From: Haloarchaeobius sp. HME9146 | GTDB lineage: Archaea; Halobacteriota; Halobacteria; Halobacteriales; Natrialbaceae | Length of the DNA stretch: 64,000 bases | Direction: 5' to 3' | Assembly (NCBI RefSeq): GCF_025399835.1 | Contig: NZ_JAODVR010000002.1 | Location: 186,001 to 250,000 of the forward strand | Part shown: positions 8,973 to 17,538 of the stretch, piece after piece | Layout of the letters: every line of letters starts with the position of its first letter | How positions within the stretch are numbered: position 1 is the first letter of the stretch | The notes under the pieces: generated by a model | Database searches by the model: none | What the model was told of the DNA's origin: nothing | The model's input: the letters and a program-made list of their open reading frames with translations, nothing else | Position numbers and translations under genes: made by a program

Positions 8973-9916
8973 TGTGCCGACCCCCCGTCGTCATAGAGCT
9001 CTTCCAGCCCAACGATGGAGTTGAAGATGAAGACGAACGCCAGCACGAAGACGGTGACAGAGATCGCGATGGCGCTTCCCAGACTCCAGTTGAACAGTTC
9101 GATGAACGTCGACCCGATGGTGTTCGCTATCATGAGGTTCTGGGTCCCACCGAGCAAGAGCGGCACGACGAACGCGCCGAAACCGAGCACGAACGAGAGA
9201 ACGACCCCCGCCGCGACTCCGGGGATGCTCTGGGGAAGCGTCACCTCGTAGAACGCCTGTGCGTTGTTCGCCCCGAGGTTCTGGGCAGCCTCGATGTGCG
9301 AGCGGTCGATGTTGTCGAGCGAGACGTAGATTGGCAGTATCATGTACGGGAGGAAGATGTGGAGCAACCCGAGCACGATGGAGTTCTGCGAGAACAACAG
9401 GTTCGCCGGACTGTTCAGAACACCCAGGATATCGACCAGGAACCAGTTGATGATGCCCTTGTTCCCGAGGATGAGTCGCCACGCGTACGTCCTGATGACG
9501 AGGTTTATCCAGAACGGGAGGATGATAAGGAGCAATAGCAGGTTCTTCCGGTCGCTCTCGGTGAACGCGAGGAAGTAAGCCACAGGGTATCCGAACAGCA
9601 GTGCGCCGAGCGTCGACTTCACCGCGATGACGAGCGAGTCCCAGAGGACCACGCGGTAGAACCCGTTGGCCAGGAACTCGCGATAGTTCTGGAATGTGAA
9701 CTCGTACGCCCCCTGTGGTGGTGCCTGCCTGAGGAAGCTGTAGAATACGATGATGGCGATCGACGAGCCGAACAGCAGGAACATCGCCAGCCCGATCGAC
9801 AACTGCGCCGTCGCGGACCCATTTTGGCGCTGCCTGATGAACTGGTTGAGGCGGAACACGGTGTCCGAGACGGTCGAAACCAGCCCGCCGTCGGTGTCGG
9901 TTGATGGATGGCTCAT
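8969..9916 (-). CDS. ABC importer permease, PotB-like
   Basis: 315 residues, six predicted transmembrane helices, preceded by a hydrophilic N-terminus. The ATPase-docking motif is EAAQNLGANNAQAFYEVTLPQSIPG. It resembles PotB, the first permease of spermidine/putrescine-type importers. The stop codon overlaps the start of the PotC-like gene by four bases and only seven bases separate it from the PotA-like gene upstream, so all three are one transcription unit. It would form the membrane channel as a heterodimer with the PotC-like protein. Confidence 0.92.
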   Translation of the reverse strand: MSHPSTDTDGGLVSTVSDTVFRLNQFIRQRQNGSATAQLSIGLAMFLLFGSSIAIIVFYSFLRQAPPQGAYEFTFQNYREFLANGFYRVVLWDSLVIAVKSTLGALLFGYPVAYFLAFTESDRKNLLLLLIILPFWINLVIRTYAWRLILGNKGIINWFLVDILGVLNSPANLLFSQNSIVLGLLHIFLPYMILPIYVSLDNIDRSHIEAAQNLGANNAQAFYEVTLPQSIPGVAAGVVLSFVLGFGAFVVPLLLGGTQNLMIANTIGSTFIELFNWSLGSAIAISVTVFVLAFVFIFNSIVGLEELYDDGGSAQ

Positions 9917-9923
9917 GCGTGAA

Positions 9924-11018
9924 TCACCTGTCGAGGACGAGGCAATCGTTCGTGTCCCACGTGAGGCTCACGGTGTCGCCCACCTCGAAGCGCTCACGGA
10001 ATTCGCTATCGCTCACGTCGACCTGGACCTCTTCGTCGCCCACGGTGACCAGGAACGTCGTCACCTTCCCCTGGAAGGTCTTCGTCTTGATCGTCCCGTC
10101 GACGGAGGCCCTGTTTTCGGTCGCGGAGTCCGCGAGCGTGAGGTCCTCCGCCCGAATCGACAGGGCGACCTCATCGCCGTTCAGGTCCTGGTTTCGGGGC
10201 ACCGCAGCGCGGGAGAGCTGGATGGGGTCCTGTTCCGCGTTGGTCAGGGCGACCGAGACGGTTTCGCCCGCTGCGTCGTCGAGTTGGGCGGGTAAGATGT
10301 TCGATTCCCCCATGAAGTCGGCGACGAACGTATTCGTGGGCGCGTTGTACACCTCGGTGGGTGAGCCGATCTGTTCGGCCTGCCCGTCGTTCAACACGAG
10401 CAGCTCGTCACTCATGGCCAACGCCTCCTCCTGGTCGTGAGTGACGTACACCGTCGTGATGCCCAGCGTCTCCTGGATTCGCTTGAGTTCGAACTGCATC
10501 TCCTTGCGCAGCTTGAGGTCCAGGTTCGAAAGCGGTTCGTCGAGCAACAGCACTTCAGGTTCGATGACGAGCGCACGGGCCAACGCGACGCGTTGTTGCT
10601 GCCCACCGGAGAGTTCGGTTGGGGACCGGTCCTCGGTTCCGGGGAGTCCGACGAGGTCGAGGATGTCGGCGACCTGTTCCCGCCGTTCGTCGGCCGGCAC
10701 GCCCTCCATCTTGAGGCCGAAGCCGACGTTCTCCCCCACGGTTTTGTGCGGGAACAACGCGTAGCTCTGGAAGACCATCCCGACGTCACGGTTGTATGGC
10801 GGAACGTCGTTCACCTTTTCCCCGTCGATGTAGACGCCGCCGTCGGTCGGCTTTTCGAAGCCCGCGAGCATGCGCAGGGTGGTCGACTTCCCACAGCCGC
10901 TCGGTCCGAGCAGGGAGAAGAACTTGCCTTCCTCGATCTCGAAAGAGACGTCGTCGACAGCACGCGTCTCACCGAACTCCTTGGTGAGACCGCGAACCTC
11001 GATGGCTGGTTCCGTCAT
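9924..11018 (-). CDS. ABC importer ATPase, PotA-like
   Basis: 364 residues. Walker A is GPSGCGKST, the Q-loop follows at VFQSYALFPH, the ABC signature is LSGGQQQRVALARAL, Walker B is VLLLDEPLSNLD, and the switch histidine is in YVTHDQEEALAMSD. The C-terminal third carries a TOBE-type regulatory domain, as in PotA. I chose MTEPAIEVRGL at 11018; an in-frame ATG six codons earlier (11036) is possible but the residues before MTEP do not look conserved. It supplies the ATP-driven power stroke for the PotB/PotC-like permeases. A 69-87 base gap separates it from the binding-protein gene. Confidence 0.93.
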   Translation of the reverse strand: MTEPAIEVRGLTKEFGETRAVDDVSFEIEEGKFFSLLGPSGCGKSTTLRMLAGFEKPTDGGVYIDGEKVNDVPPYNRDVGMVFQSYALFPHKTVGENVGFGLKMEGVPADERREQVADILDLVGLPGTEDRSPTELSGGQQQRVALARALVIEPEVLLLDEPLSNLDLKLRKEMQFELKRIQETLGITTVYVTHDQEEALAMSDELLVLNDGQAEQIGSPTEVYNAPTNTFVADFMGESNILPAQLDDAAGETVSVALTNAEQDPIQLSRAAVPRNQDLNGDEVALSIRAEDLTLADSATENRASVDGTIKTKTFQGKVTTFLVTVGDEEVQVDVSDSEFRERFEVGDTVSLTWDTNDCLVLDR

Positions 11019-11105
11019 TGTCGTATGGTCACACAACCTGCTGCTATGTTATTCTTTGTCTCGATCCGGTGCGGTGGACGTGCAGCACTTCTTCTCATCC
11101 AACTA

Positions 11106-12284
11106 TCAGTTGCTCCGGGCGATCTGTTGGAACTTCTGTGACCACTCCTTCTGGTTGTTGCTGAACACTTCCTGGTCCCAGAGCTTGATGCGGTCGGGAT
11201 GCTGGTTGTCCGGGATGGTCTTGTAGGACTCGGGTGGGTTGGATATCTCGTTCGCCTGTGCGTAGCTGATTATCTCTGCCAGCCGGCGAGACGGTTCATC
11301 GGCCAGGACGTAGTTCAGCAGCCGCTCGCACGTGTAGCGTTTGGGGTCGTCGATGTTGGAGTTGACTGCCCAGACGCTCGCGTAGCCAACTGCCCCGTCC
11401 TCCGGAAGCGTGTATTTCACCGGGACGTCGTTCTCGTTGTTGAGGACCCGCGTCCGCCCGACCCAGAAGTTGCCAGCCAGTGCGGAGTTGTTCGTATAGA
11501 GCTGCTGTGCGGTCGTCGCCGAGTCCCACCACTGGTAGGAGTGCTCGTGCTGTTTCTTCACGCGGTTCCAGACATCCTCGACCTTCGCGTCGTCGGATGC
11601 GAACTCGTTGATGTCGTAGCCGAGGTCGAGTGCCGCGGTTCCGACGACCGATGAAGTGAACTGGCTCAACGAGAGGTTCCCTTTGAGGTTGCTGTTGTAG
11701 ATATCCTCCCACTTTTTGGGTTCACTCGAGACCTCGTTAGTGTTGTACACCAGTCCGTAGGCTCCGTACGTATTCGGAACGTGATGTATCTCCTCTCCCT
11801 GGTCGTACGGGACCTCGCTCGGTTTGAGGGTGCGGAGGCGGTCGATGTTCGGGATGTTCTTGGTCCGAAGCGGTGCCCAGATGTCATCCACGATGCCCTG
11901 ATAGAGCGGTGGGTCCGTCATCAGCATGGCATCGACGTCGGCCTGGCCCGCCTTGATCTTCGAGAGCATCGTGCTCGGATTACCGTACGTCTGGAGGTTC
12001 ACCGTCACGCCGGTCTCCTCTTGGAACGGCTTGAGCAACGCTTCGTCCATCTTTCGGGCCCACGACCCGCCGGTCGAGTAGAACGTGATCTTGTCCGCGA
12101 GCTTGTCCCCGGCGGTTCCGACGGTCGTCCCGTTGCTGTCGGTGCTACCGGAACCACCGCTGCCGCCGCCACCGAGACATCCGCCGAGTCCGGCGGTTAC
12201 CGTGGCTGTGAGACCTGCGCTTTTCAGGAATCCTCTCCGCGAGGAGTTCGGTTCACTGTCTGAGTTTGCACCATTTGCCACCAT
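11106..12284 (-). CDS. Tat-exported substrate-binding lipoprotein, PotD-like
   Basis: 392 residues. A twin-arginine motif (SSRRGFLKSAG) is followed by a hydrophobic stretch and a lipobox LGGC near residue 35, then a glycine/serine linker: a haloarchaeal Tat lipoprotein. The rest is a type II periplasmic-binding fold (FYSTGGSWARKMDEALLKPF, then VNLQTYGNPSTM) of the spermidine/putrescine-binding family. It would capture the substrate outside the cell for the PotABC-like importer. A TATA-like element lies about 29 bases upstream (12307-12319) and a perfect palindrome at 12336-12349 lies just beyond it, so this gene probably starts a regulated transcript of its own although the FAD oxidoreductase gene is just upstream in the same direction. 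Confidence 0.93.
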   Translation of the reverse strand: MVANGANSDSEPNSSRRGFLKSAGLTATVTAGLGGCLGGGGSGGSGSTDSNGTTVGTAGDKLADKITFYSTGGSWARKMDEALLKPFQEETGVTVNLQTYGNPSTMLSKIKAGQADVDAMLMTDPPLYQGIVDDIWAPLRTKNIPNIDRLRTLKPSEVPYDQGEEIHHVPNTYGAYGLVYNTNEVSSEPKKWEDIYNSNLKGNLSLSQFTSSVVGTAALDLGYDINEFASDDAKVEDVWNRVKKQHEHSYQWWDSATTAQQLYTNNSALAGNFWVGRTRVLNNENDVPVKYTLPEDGAVGYASVWAVNSNIDDPKRYTCERLLNYVLADEPSRRLAEIISYAQANEISNPPESYKTIPDNQHPDRIKLWDQEVFSNNQKEWSQKFQQIARSN

Positions 12285-12306
12285 GTCTCATGATGGCTTG
12301 TTGCAT

Positions 12307-12319
12307 ACATATAAAATTT
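12307..12319 (-). promoter_or_regulatory. TATA-like promoter element of the binding-protein gene
   Basis: On the minus strand the sequence reads AAATTTTATATGT, centred about 29 bases before the ATG at 12284. This spacing is what is expected for an archaeal TATA box with transcription starting at or very close to the start codon. It is visible as an AT-rich island in an otherwise GC-rich stretch. Confidence 0.55.
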
Positions 12320-12335
12320 GGGCACAGCGGAGATG

Positions 12336-12349
12336 GTTCCGGCCGGAAC
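12336..12349. promoter_or_regulatory. 14-base perfect palindrome, candidate operator of the importer operon
   Basis: GTTCCGGCCGGAAC is fully self-complementary and sits about 20 bases upstream of the TATA-like element of the PotD-like gene. A shorter palindrome, TTCCGGAA, lies 48 bases further upstream at 12397-12404. Both share the half-site TTCCGG. The two IclR regulators at 15.8-17.5 kb are the nearest candidates to bind it. No experiment supports this; the location is the main argument. Confidence 0.4.
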
Positions 12350-12426
12350 TGCCAGAACCGCTTGACTATACAACCCTAACAGTACCGAAAACGGGATTCC
12401 GGAACGGGGCTCGCTCCTGAACCGAA

Positions 12427-13620
12427 CTAGTATGCGATGCCGCCGCCGTGTCCCGCTTCGCTCGTCTCGAATCGCGAAAGCGAGAAGAAATCCAGGTCCA
12501 CGAGGTCCGATTCCCCGGCGTCCAGGAGGTCGGTCATCACGCGACCAACTGCCGGTGCCTGTTTGAAGCCGTGGCCTGAGAAGCCACACGCGACGTAACA
12601 GCCATCGGGCCCGCATCCGTCCAGGATGAAGTCGTGGTCCGGACTGTTCGAGTAGACCCCACTGTACCGACCCTGAACGCCCGCATCATCCAGATCAGGA
12701 ACGTACTCCGCGACGGTTTCGTGGAGTTCTAGGAGCGTCGACTGGTCCGGAGCGTTCTGATACCGGTCGGGGTCGACCTTCTCGCCGGAGTGATGGGTCG
12801 CCATCAACACGCTGTCACCGAATTCGGGGCGGATGTAGTACCCGCCCGGGAGTCCGGCGATGGGAACGCTCTCCGGGTACTTGTCGTGAAACTCCTCGTC
12901 GGGGTCGAGCAATATCACCCGTTCCCGCGAGGGGGTTACTGGAACGTCGATTCCGAGCATCTCCGCGAGCTGCGGCGTCCAGGGGCCCGCAGCAAGCACG
13001 AGTTCCTCGCAGGCGGCCGTCCCGTCGTCCGTTTTGACGGCGGTTACCTCCCCTTCGTCGATGGCGACGTCGGTGACCTCCGTTCCGGTGACGACAGTCG
13101 CGCCCTCCTCGGCAGCGGCGCGCGCGAAACCGGACGCTACGTCCGTCCCGTCCGAGTAGGCGGCCGTGAGGTCGCTGACTGCGAAGTCGAACTCGTCGAG
13201 TGAGAGCATCGGGAACTCCGCTTCGAGTGTCTCGCCTTCGTACCGTTCGGTTGGAACGTCGAGCCGAGAAAGGATGTCGTAGCCGGCGTCGGCGTAGGCG
13301 GCGTCGTCCGAGCCTTCCTCGGCGAACACGACGCGGGGGCACTCCTCGTAGGCGATGGGTTCGCCGACGAGCTCTTCGAACCGTCGGTAGAACTCGTGAC
13401 TCCACAGCGCCATCCGGGTGTAATGTTCCTTCTCGCCGTAATGGTGTCTGATGATGGCCGACGAGTCGCCCGTCGAGCCAGCAGCGATCGAATCTTTCTC
13501 TACGAGCGTGACGTCTCGGTCGGTCTCCGTGACCAGGAAGTACGCGATACTGGTTCCGATGACGCCGCCACCGACGATAACGGTGTCCGTCTCCGCTGGA
13601 AGTTCAGGTACTGCGCTCAT
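12427..13620 (-). CDS. FAD-dependent oxidoreductase (sarcosine oxidase / DadA superfamily)
   Basis: 397 residues. The N-terminal FAD-binding motif VIVGGGVIGTSIAYFL is followed by the ribose-binding acid in VTLVEKDS. The C-terminal GFSGHGFKQAPAVGRVMTDLL segment is typical of monomeric sarcosine oxidase, glycine oxidase and related D-amino acid oxidases. These enzymes oxidise a secondary or primary amine to an imine that hydrolyses. It lies nine bases downstream of the DoeA-like hydrolase gene on the same strand, implying co-expression, and upstream of the PotABCD-like importer. I infer that it oxidises an amine released by that hydrolase. Substrate uncertain; an oxygen-dependent or dehydrogenase mode cannot be told apart here. 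Confidence 0.9.
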   Translation of the reverse strand: MSAVPELPAETDTVIVGGGVIGTSIAYFLVTETDRDVTLVEKDSIAAGSTGDSSAIIRHHYGEKEHYTRMALWSHEFYRRFEELVGEPIAYEECPRVVFAEEGSDDAAYADAGYDILSRLDVPTERYEGETLEAEFPMLSLDEFDFAVSDLTAAYSDGTDVASGFARAAAEEGATVVTGTEVTDVAIDEGEVTAVKTDDGTAACEELVLAAGPWTPQLAEMLGIDVPVTPSRERVILLDPDEEFHDKYPESVPIAGLPGGYYIRPEFGDSVLMATHHSGEKVDPDRYQNAPDQSTLLELHETVAEYVPDLDDAGVQGRYSGVYSNSPDHDFILDGCGPDGCYVACGFSGHGFKQAPAVGRVMTDLLDAGESDLVDLDFFSLSRFETSEAGHGGGIAY

Positions 13621-13629
13621 TGCTCAGAC

Positions 13630-14814
13630 TCACTCCTTGACGATGAGTTCGCGAGGGATGTCCGCGAGCACTTCGGCACCATCTTCGGTGACGAGGAACG
13701 ACTCGCTGATCTCTATCCCGTAGTCGTCGAACCAGACGCCAGGAATCATGTGGAACACCATGTTTGGCTGCAACACGGTTTCGTCCCCGGGCCGGATGCT
13801 CGCCGTCTTCTCGACCCACGACGGAGGATAGCCGATTCCCGTCGAATACCCGATTCTGGACTCCTTCTCGACCATCGTCCCCGCGATCTCCTCGCGCCAT
13901 GCCATCTCGACCTCCTCACACGTCACGCCAGGCTCGACCGCTTCGAGTGCGGCATCGAGTCCGTTGACGATGACGTTGGAAGCTCGACGTGCCTCTTCGG
14001 GCGGTTCACCGAGGAAAATCGTTCTCGTGAGCGGGGAGTGGTACCGGTTCACGACGCCGGCGAGTTCGAGGATGACTGGCTCCCCGCGCTCGTACTCGTC
14101 CGCGGTCCAGGTGAGGTGAGGGGAACCGGTTCCTTCCCCGGACGGCATCAGCGGCGGAATTGCCGGGTATTCACCCCCGGTTTCTTCGGTACCAGCGTAG
14201 AGCGCCTCATGCACCGCAGCAGCCGCGTCACACTCCCTCACTCCGGGCTCGATGGTCTCGATACCGACCTCCATCGCGCGTTCGGAGATACGAGCCGCCT
14301 GTCTGTGGTACTCGACTTCCCTGTCGCTCTTCACCATGCGGACCTCGTTCACCAGCTTCGTTGTATCTTCGAGGGTGGCGTCGGGGAGCGCATTGCGGAG
14401 TTCGTGATACGCCCGTGCAGAGAGGTAGTAGGCGTCCATCTCCACCCCGATGGTCTTGGAGGCTTCTCCCCAATCGGTCACCATGTCAGCGACGAGCTGC
14501 ATCGGATGGAGCTCGGAGTCGACGTAGTCATCGGAGTACAGAACGATGTTCTCGCGGTCCAGCCAGGTCGTCTCGACGGCGCACGTCAGGTCTTGCTCGC
14601 GCCCGACCCACACGGGTTGCTGCTGGTCCGGCGTGACGATGAGGATCTGTGGGACGTAGAACGAGTACGCATCGTACCCCGAGAGGTAGTACATGTTCGC
14701 CGGGTCGGTGACGAGCAACACGTCGAGTCCCCGCTCTTCCATCCGGTGTTGGGTTTCACGGAGACGATCTTGATACTCGGCTTCTGGAAACGGTCGCCTG
14801 GCTAGTTGTGCCAT
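13630..14814 (-). CDS. M24-fold hydrolase lacking metal ligands, ectoine hydrolase (DoeA/EutD)-like
   Basis: 394 residues, starting at ATG 14814 (MAQLARRPFPEAEY). It has the creatinase/prolidase two-domain fold. Motifs GGEYPAIPPLMPSGEG, GSPHLTWT, YSTGIGYPPSW, SIRPGDETVLQP and FHMIPGVWFDDYGIEISES match my memory of bacterial ectoine hydrolase. In true M24 metallopeptidases two Asp ligands fall where this protein has Glu250 (VILELAG) and S-P-L in YHSPLTRT, so metal binding is not expected; in EutD a Glu in about this place is reported to bind the substrate covalently. It may open a cyclic amidine such as ectoine, or cleave a related compound. The doeB, doeC and doeD partners are absent here. 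Creatinase-type action is the alternative. Confidence 0.85.
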   Translation of the reverse strand: MAQLARRPFPEAEYQDRLRETQHRMEERGLDVLLVTDPANMYYLSGYDAYSFYVPQILIVTPDQQQPVWVGREQDLTCAVETTWLDRENIVLYSDDYVDSELHPMQLVADMVTDWGEASKTIGVEMDAYYLSARAYHELRNALPDATLEDTTKLVNEVRMVKSDREVEYHRQAARISERAMEVGIETIEPGVRECDAAAAVHEALYAGTEETGGEYPAIPPLMPSGEGTGSPHLTWTADEYERGEPVILELAGVVNRYHSPLTRTIFLGEPPEEARRASNVIVNGLDAALEAVEPGVTCEEVEMAWREEIAGTMVEKESRIGYSTGIGYPPSWVEKTASIRPGDETVLQPNMVFHMIPGVWFDDYGIEISESFLVTEDGAEVLADIPRELIVKE

Positions 14815-15843
14815 ATCACACCATGATTTGCTGACTTTTAATAATTCTTTGGCTCCCCGTTCGGACACTCTGGAACCTGGTCGAACCGAGAGGTGTGGCT
14901 GTCGGGACTCCCCCCGCCCTCTTCTGTCTCCACTCCGTGGCGGTACGAGACGTAGACATTGAAGTGCATGTCTGGGCACGAGTCCTTGTCAACGTCTACC
15001 AATGGTGGTTCGGTTGGCTGTTGAATTGGTCTGTTGCGGGTACCACGGGCGAAGTAGTATATAAATCGCTACAAGAGGTACATTCACTACACTGATACTC
15101 AATTCTAAACCCCGGATGGAAATGCTCTGTCCCCGTTCTCGTGCGAACCGAGCATCCACGTTCGTGCAGGGAGAATAGATATAAACCATCTTCCCGGATC
15201 GTGTCATCGAGACGGTGTGCAGTCCGACGGACGAACGAGCTGGTCGTTCGCTACTGGATCGTGTTACGCCAATATGAGTGTAACTTTAATCCTTGTAATC
15301 GGGGGTGACCAGGGCGAGGAGAACGGGAGCGTGCTTGACGGATTACTCGGAACCAATTATATCAACTACCATTGTGATACATGATAACATCATTTTATAT
15401 CCAATCATTTTCTCATCCAGCACATTCAGAAGCCAGTATAACTGAGAACTGCCATTGAAGCGGTTCTGGGCGGTGAAAACTCGGTTTCCACTCCTTTTCT
15501 TGGCGATATGCCACTAACTCATTTCTTCCCGAGAGAATATTTCTGAAAGTGCCCTAGAACTCCTCTTCAAACCCAGTATTGCGACAATCGCAGATTTAGT
15601 CCCAACTCCATGTGAGCAGTGAACCAGGTTCCCACTATGGATAAAATCTAAAATAAAAGTCATCCTAGTAGATTTGGTAGGAACTGTTTGGGCTTCCATG
15701 TCGAGGAACGAACCAGGCGTCGTCTGTCGACGGATCAGCCTCCTTCGTGCCGCCTCCAGCCTAACGCCAACCTTCTTACTCGATGCTGAGAATGGATACC
15801 GTAACGGACAAAGATTCTTGGTCGCACGGAGTGGTCAGGACAC
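14815..15843. other. Kilobase AT-rich gap upstream of the DoeA-like and IclR genes
   Basis: This 1.03-kb stretch separates the DoeA-like gene from the first IclR gene. A TATA-like element for the DoeA-like gene lies at 14836-14846 (minus strand ATTATTAAAAG, 27 bases before its ATG). The part from about 15270 to 15700 is markedly AT-rich. Short open frames exist (for example 14895-15095 plus and 15514-15699 minus, the latter with a somewhat protein-like tail) but neither has a recognisable family. An imperfect dyad GTTAC N12 GTAAC spans 15263-15284. I see no RNA gene. It may be a remnant of a former insertion or a long regulatory region. Confidence 0.5.
14836..14846 (-). promoter_or_regulatory. 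TATA-like promoter element of the DoeA-like gene
   Basis: Minus-strand ATTATTAAAAG lies about 27 bases before the ATG at 14814, fitting a leaderless haloarchaeal transcript for the hydrolase-oxidoreductase pair. This spacing also supports choosing 14814 as the start rather than the upstream in-frame codons. Confidence 0.5.
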
Positions 15844-16620
15844 ATGAAACAGCACAACGGGGGGAGAAGTCTGAAGACGACGGAGACTTCGCTCGAAGTA
15901 CTCGAAGCGGTCATCGACCATGGGGGCGCTTCGATATCGACACTCGTAGACGAATTGGGTCTGTCGAGAAGCACCGTTCACAACCACGTTAGTACGCTCG
16001 TCGACCACGGGTACCTGACCGAGGACGCGAACACGTACTACGCGGGGGCGAAGTTCTGTCAGATCGGGGACCACGTCCGGAAGTGTAAACCCGAGTACGT
16101 CATCGCGGGTGACATCGTCGCTGACCTGGCCGAACGGACCGAGCTGGACGTCGACTTCTCGGTCGAAGAGAACGGGTACATCATCTCGCTGTACAATGGA
16201 CTACGGTGGGCGGACAACGCCCACTTTCTGAACTCGGGGAGTTTCTTTTACGTCCACAGCACCGCCTCTGGGAAAGCCATTCTCGCGGAATATACAACGG
16301 ACCACGCGGAACAGATATTGGAAAAGCGAGGGCTACCCGAGTTGACGAGACACACGATAACCTCGAAGGAAGCGTTCTTCGAGGAACTCGAACGGGTTCG
16401 TGAACAGGGGTATGCGGTGAACGAGGAGGAGTCGCTCGAAGGGATGTGGTCTGTCGCCAAGACCGTCCACAATCCGATGGGGAAGGTCATCGGGACGGTG
16501 AACTTGAGCGCCCCGTTATACCTCCGCGACCCCGATGTACAGGGGCCGGCGGTGGAACTGCTGACCGAGAGCGTCGAACGCTTCGAGGAGCGTCTCGAAC
16601 AGAAGTTCCTCGAAGGCTAA
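15844..16620 (+). CDS. IclR family transcriptional regulator (first of a tandem pair)
   Basis: 258 residues. An N-terminal winged helix (LKTTETSLEVLEAVIDHGGASISTLVDELGLSRSTVHNHVSTL, about residues 10-52) is followed by the IclR effector-binding domain, with the typical FYVHSTASGKAILAEY segment near residue 140 and YAVNEEESLEGMWSVAKTV near residue 188. IclR proteins are dimeric regulators that bind small metabolites. It is followed 69 bases later by a related IclR gene in the same orientation, and the two face away from the DoeA-like cassette across a 1-kb gap. Regulation of that cassette is the most economical inference. Confidence 0.93.
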   Translation: MKQHNGGRSLKTTETSLEVLEAVIDHGGASISTLVDELGLSRSTVHNHVSTLVDHGYLTEDANTYYAGAKFCQIGDHVRKCKPEYVIAGDIVADLAERTELDVDFSVEENGYIISLYNGLRWADNAHFLNSGSFFYVHSTASGKAILAEYTTDHAEQILEKRGLPELTRHTITSKEAFFEELERVREQGYAVNEEESLEGMWSVAKTVHNPMGKVIGTVNLSAPLYLRDPDVQGPAVELLTESVERFEERLEQKFLEG

Positions 16621-16656
16621 CGACGGACAGATTCAGCTATGTGAGGGTTCCCCCGT

Positions 16657-16682
16657 CATGTTTTACGGGTGTAGGAAACATG
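16657..16682. promoter_or_regulatory. Inverted repeat over the promoter of the second IclR gene
   Basis: CATGTTT at 16657-16663 and AAACATG at 16676-16682 are perfect inverted copies separated by 12 bases, ending seven bases before the ATG at 16690. The left arm runs into the AT-rich TTTTAC that could serve as the TATA box. This is the arrangement expected of an autoregulatory operator for a dimeric repressor. Arms of this length at this spacing will also arise by chance a few times in a window of this size. Confidence 0.4.
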
Positions 16683-16689
16683 GTTCGGT

Positions 16690-17475
16690 ATGAAACCACG
16701 CCGCACGGAAGGTGGGCTCCAGACGACGGCGATATCGTTGCGACTCGTCGAACTCCTGGTGGAACTGGAGGGTGCAACGCTCGGAAGACTCGCAGAGGAG
16801 GCCGACCTGGCAAAGAGTACGGTACATAATCACTTGTCCACCCTCTCGCAGTACGGCTACGTCACGCGGGAGCAGAACACCTACCACGTGGGGTTGAAAC
16901 ACTATCACATCGGTGACTACGCCCGGAAGCGGAACGACGCGTTTGGAATCGCGAAAGAACTCGTTCCGGAACTCGCTGACGAGACGCAACTCGAAGTGGA
17001 CTTCACAGTCGAAGAGAACGGGAGAATCGTCTCGCTCTACGACGAATCCACCTACTCGGCGACGCCCTCGTATCTGGTCGATGGCAGGCTGTTTCACGTT
17101 CACAGCACGGCCTCCGGGAAGGCCATCCTCAGCGAATACGCTGACGAACGGGTCCGGGATATCATCAACCGGTGGGGGTTGCCACAACAGACCGACAACA
17201 CCATCACGTCGGTCGAGGCGTTACTGACTGAACTCGATACCGTTCGGGAGCAGGGATACGCCACCAACCACGAGGAGGCCATCGAGGGGATGTGGGCGGT
17301 GAGTCAGATAGTCACGGGACCGAACGGCGAGGTCGCTGGCTCGCTCAACGTTTGCGGACCGACGTACGTGTACAGCGAGGAACGGGAGGCCGAGATCGTC
17401 GATGCGCTGTCCGAGAAGGTGGAGGCGTTCGAGAACCGTCTCGCCGACATGTACCCGTCTGGGGAGCGTCGGTGA
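16690..17475 (+). CDS. IclR family transcriptional regulator (second of a tandem pair)
   Basis: 261 residues, same domain order as its upstream neighbour: winged helix with AKSTVHNHLSTLSQYGYVT near residues 38-57, then the effector domain with FHVHSTASGKAILSEY and YATNHEEAIEGMWAVSQIV. The two tandem proteins are clearly related (shared VEENG, HSTASGKAIL and EGMW segments), suggesting local duplication followed by divergence. A perfect inverted repeat overlaps its promoter. Two regulators could sense two intermediates of the same pathway, or one could control the other. It is convergent with the phosphoesterase gene at 17539. Confidence 0.93.
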   Translation: MKPRRTEGGLQTTAISLRLVELLVELEGATLGRLAEEADLAKSTVHNHLSTLSQYGYVTREQNTYHVGLKHYHIGDYARKRNDAFGIAKELVPELADETQLEVDFTVEENGRIVSLYDESTYSATPSYLVDGRLFHVHSTASGKAILSEYADERVRDIINRWGLPQQTDNTITSVEALLTELDTVREQGYATNHEEAIEGMWAVSQIVTGPNGEVAGSLNVCGPTYVYSEEREAEIVDALSEKVEAFENRLADMYPSGERR

Positions 17476-17538
17476 CCACGGATCAGCGCGAGATCGATGG
17501 GTCGCAGCGTTTGCGTGAGCGACTACCGAATGCGACGC

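Noticed and set aside
15514-15699. Short minus-strand frame with a fairly protein-like tail (LGLKRSSRALSEIF)
   Set aside because: 61 codons in an AT-rich gap, no family recognised, no ribosome site or promoter at a convincing distance. A decayed gene remains possible.
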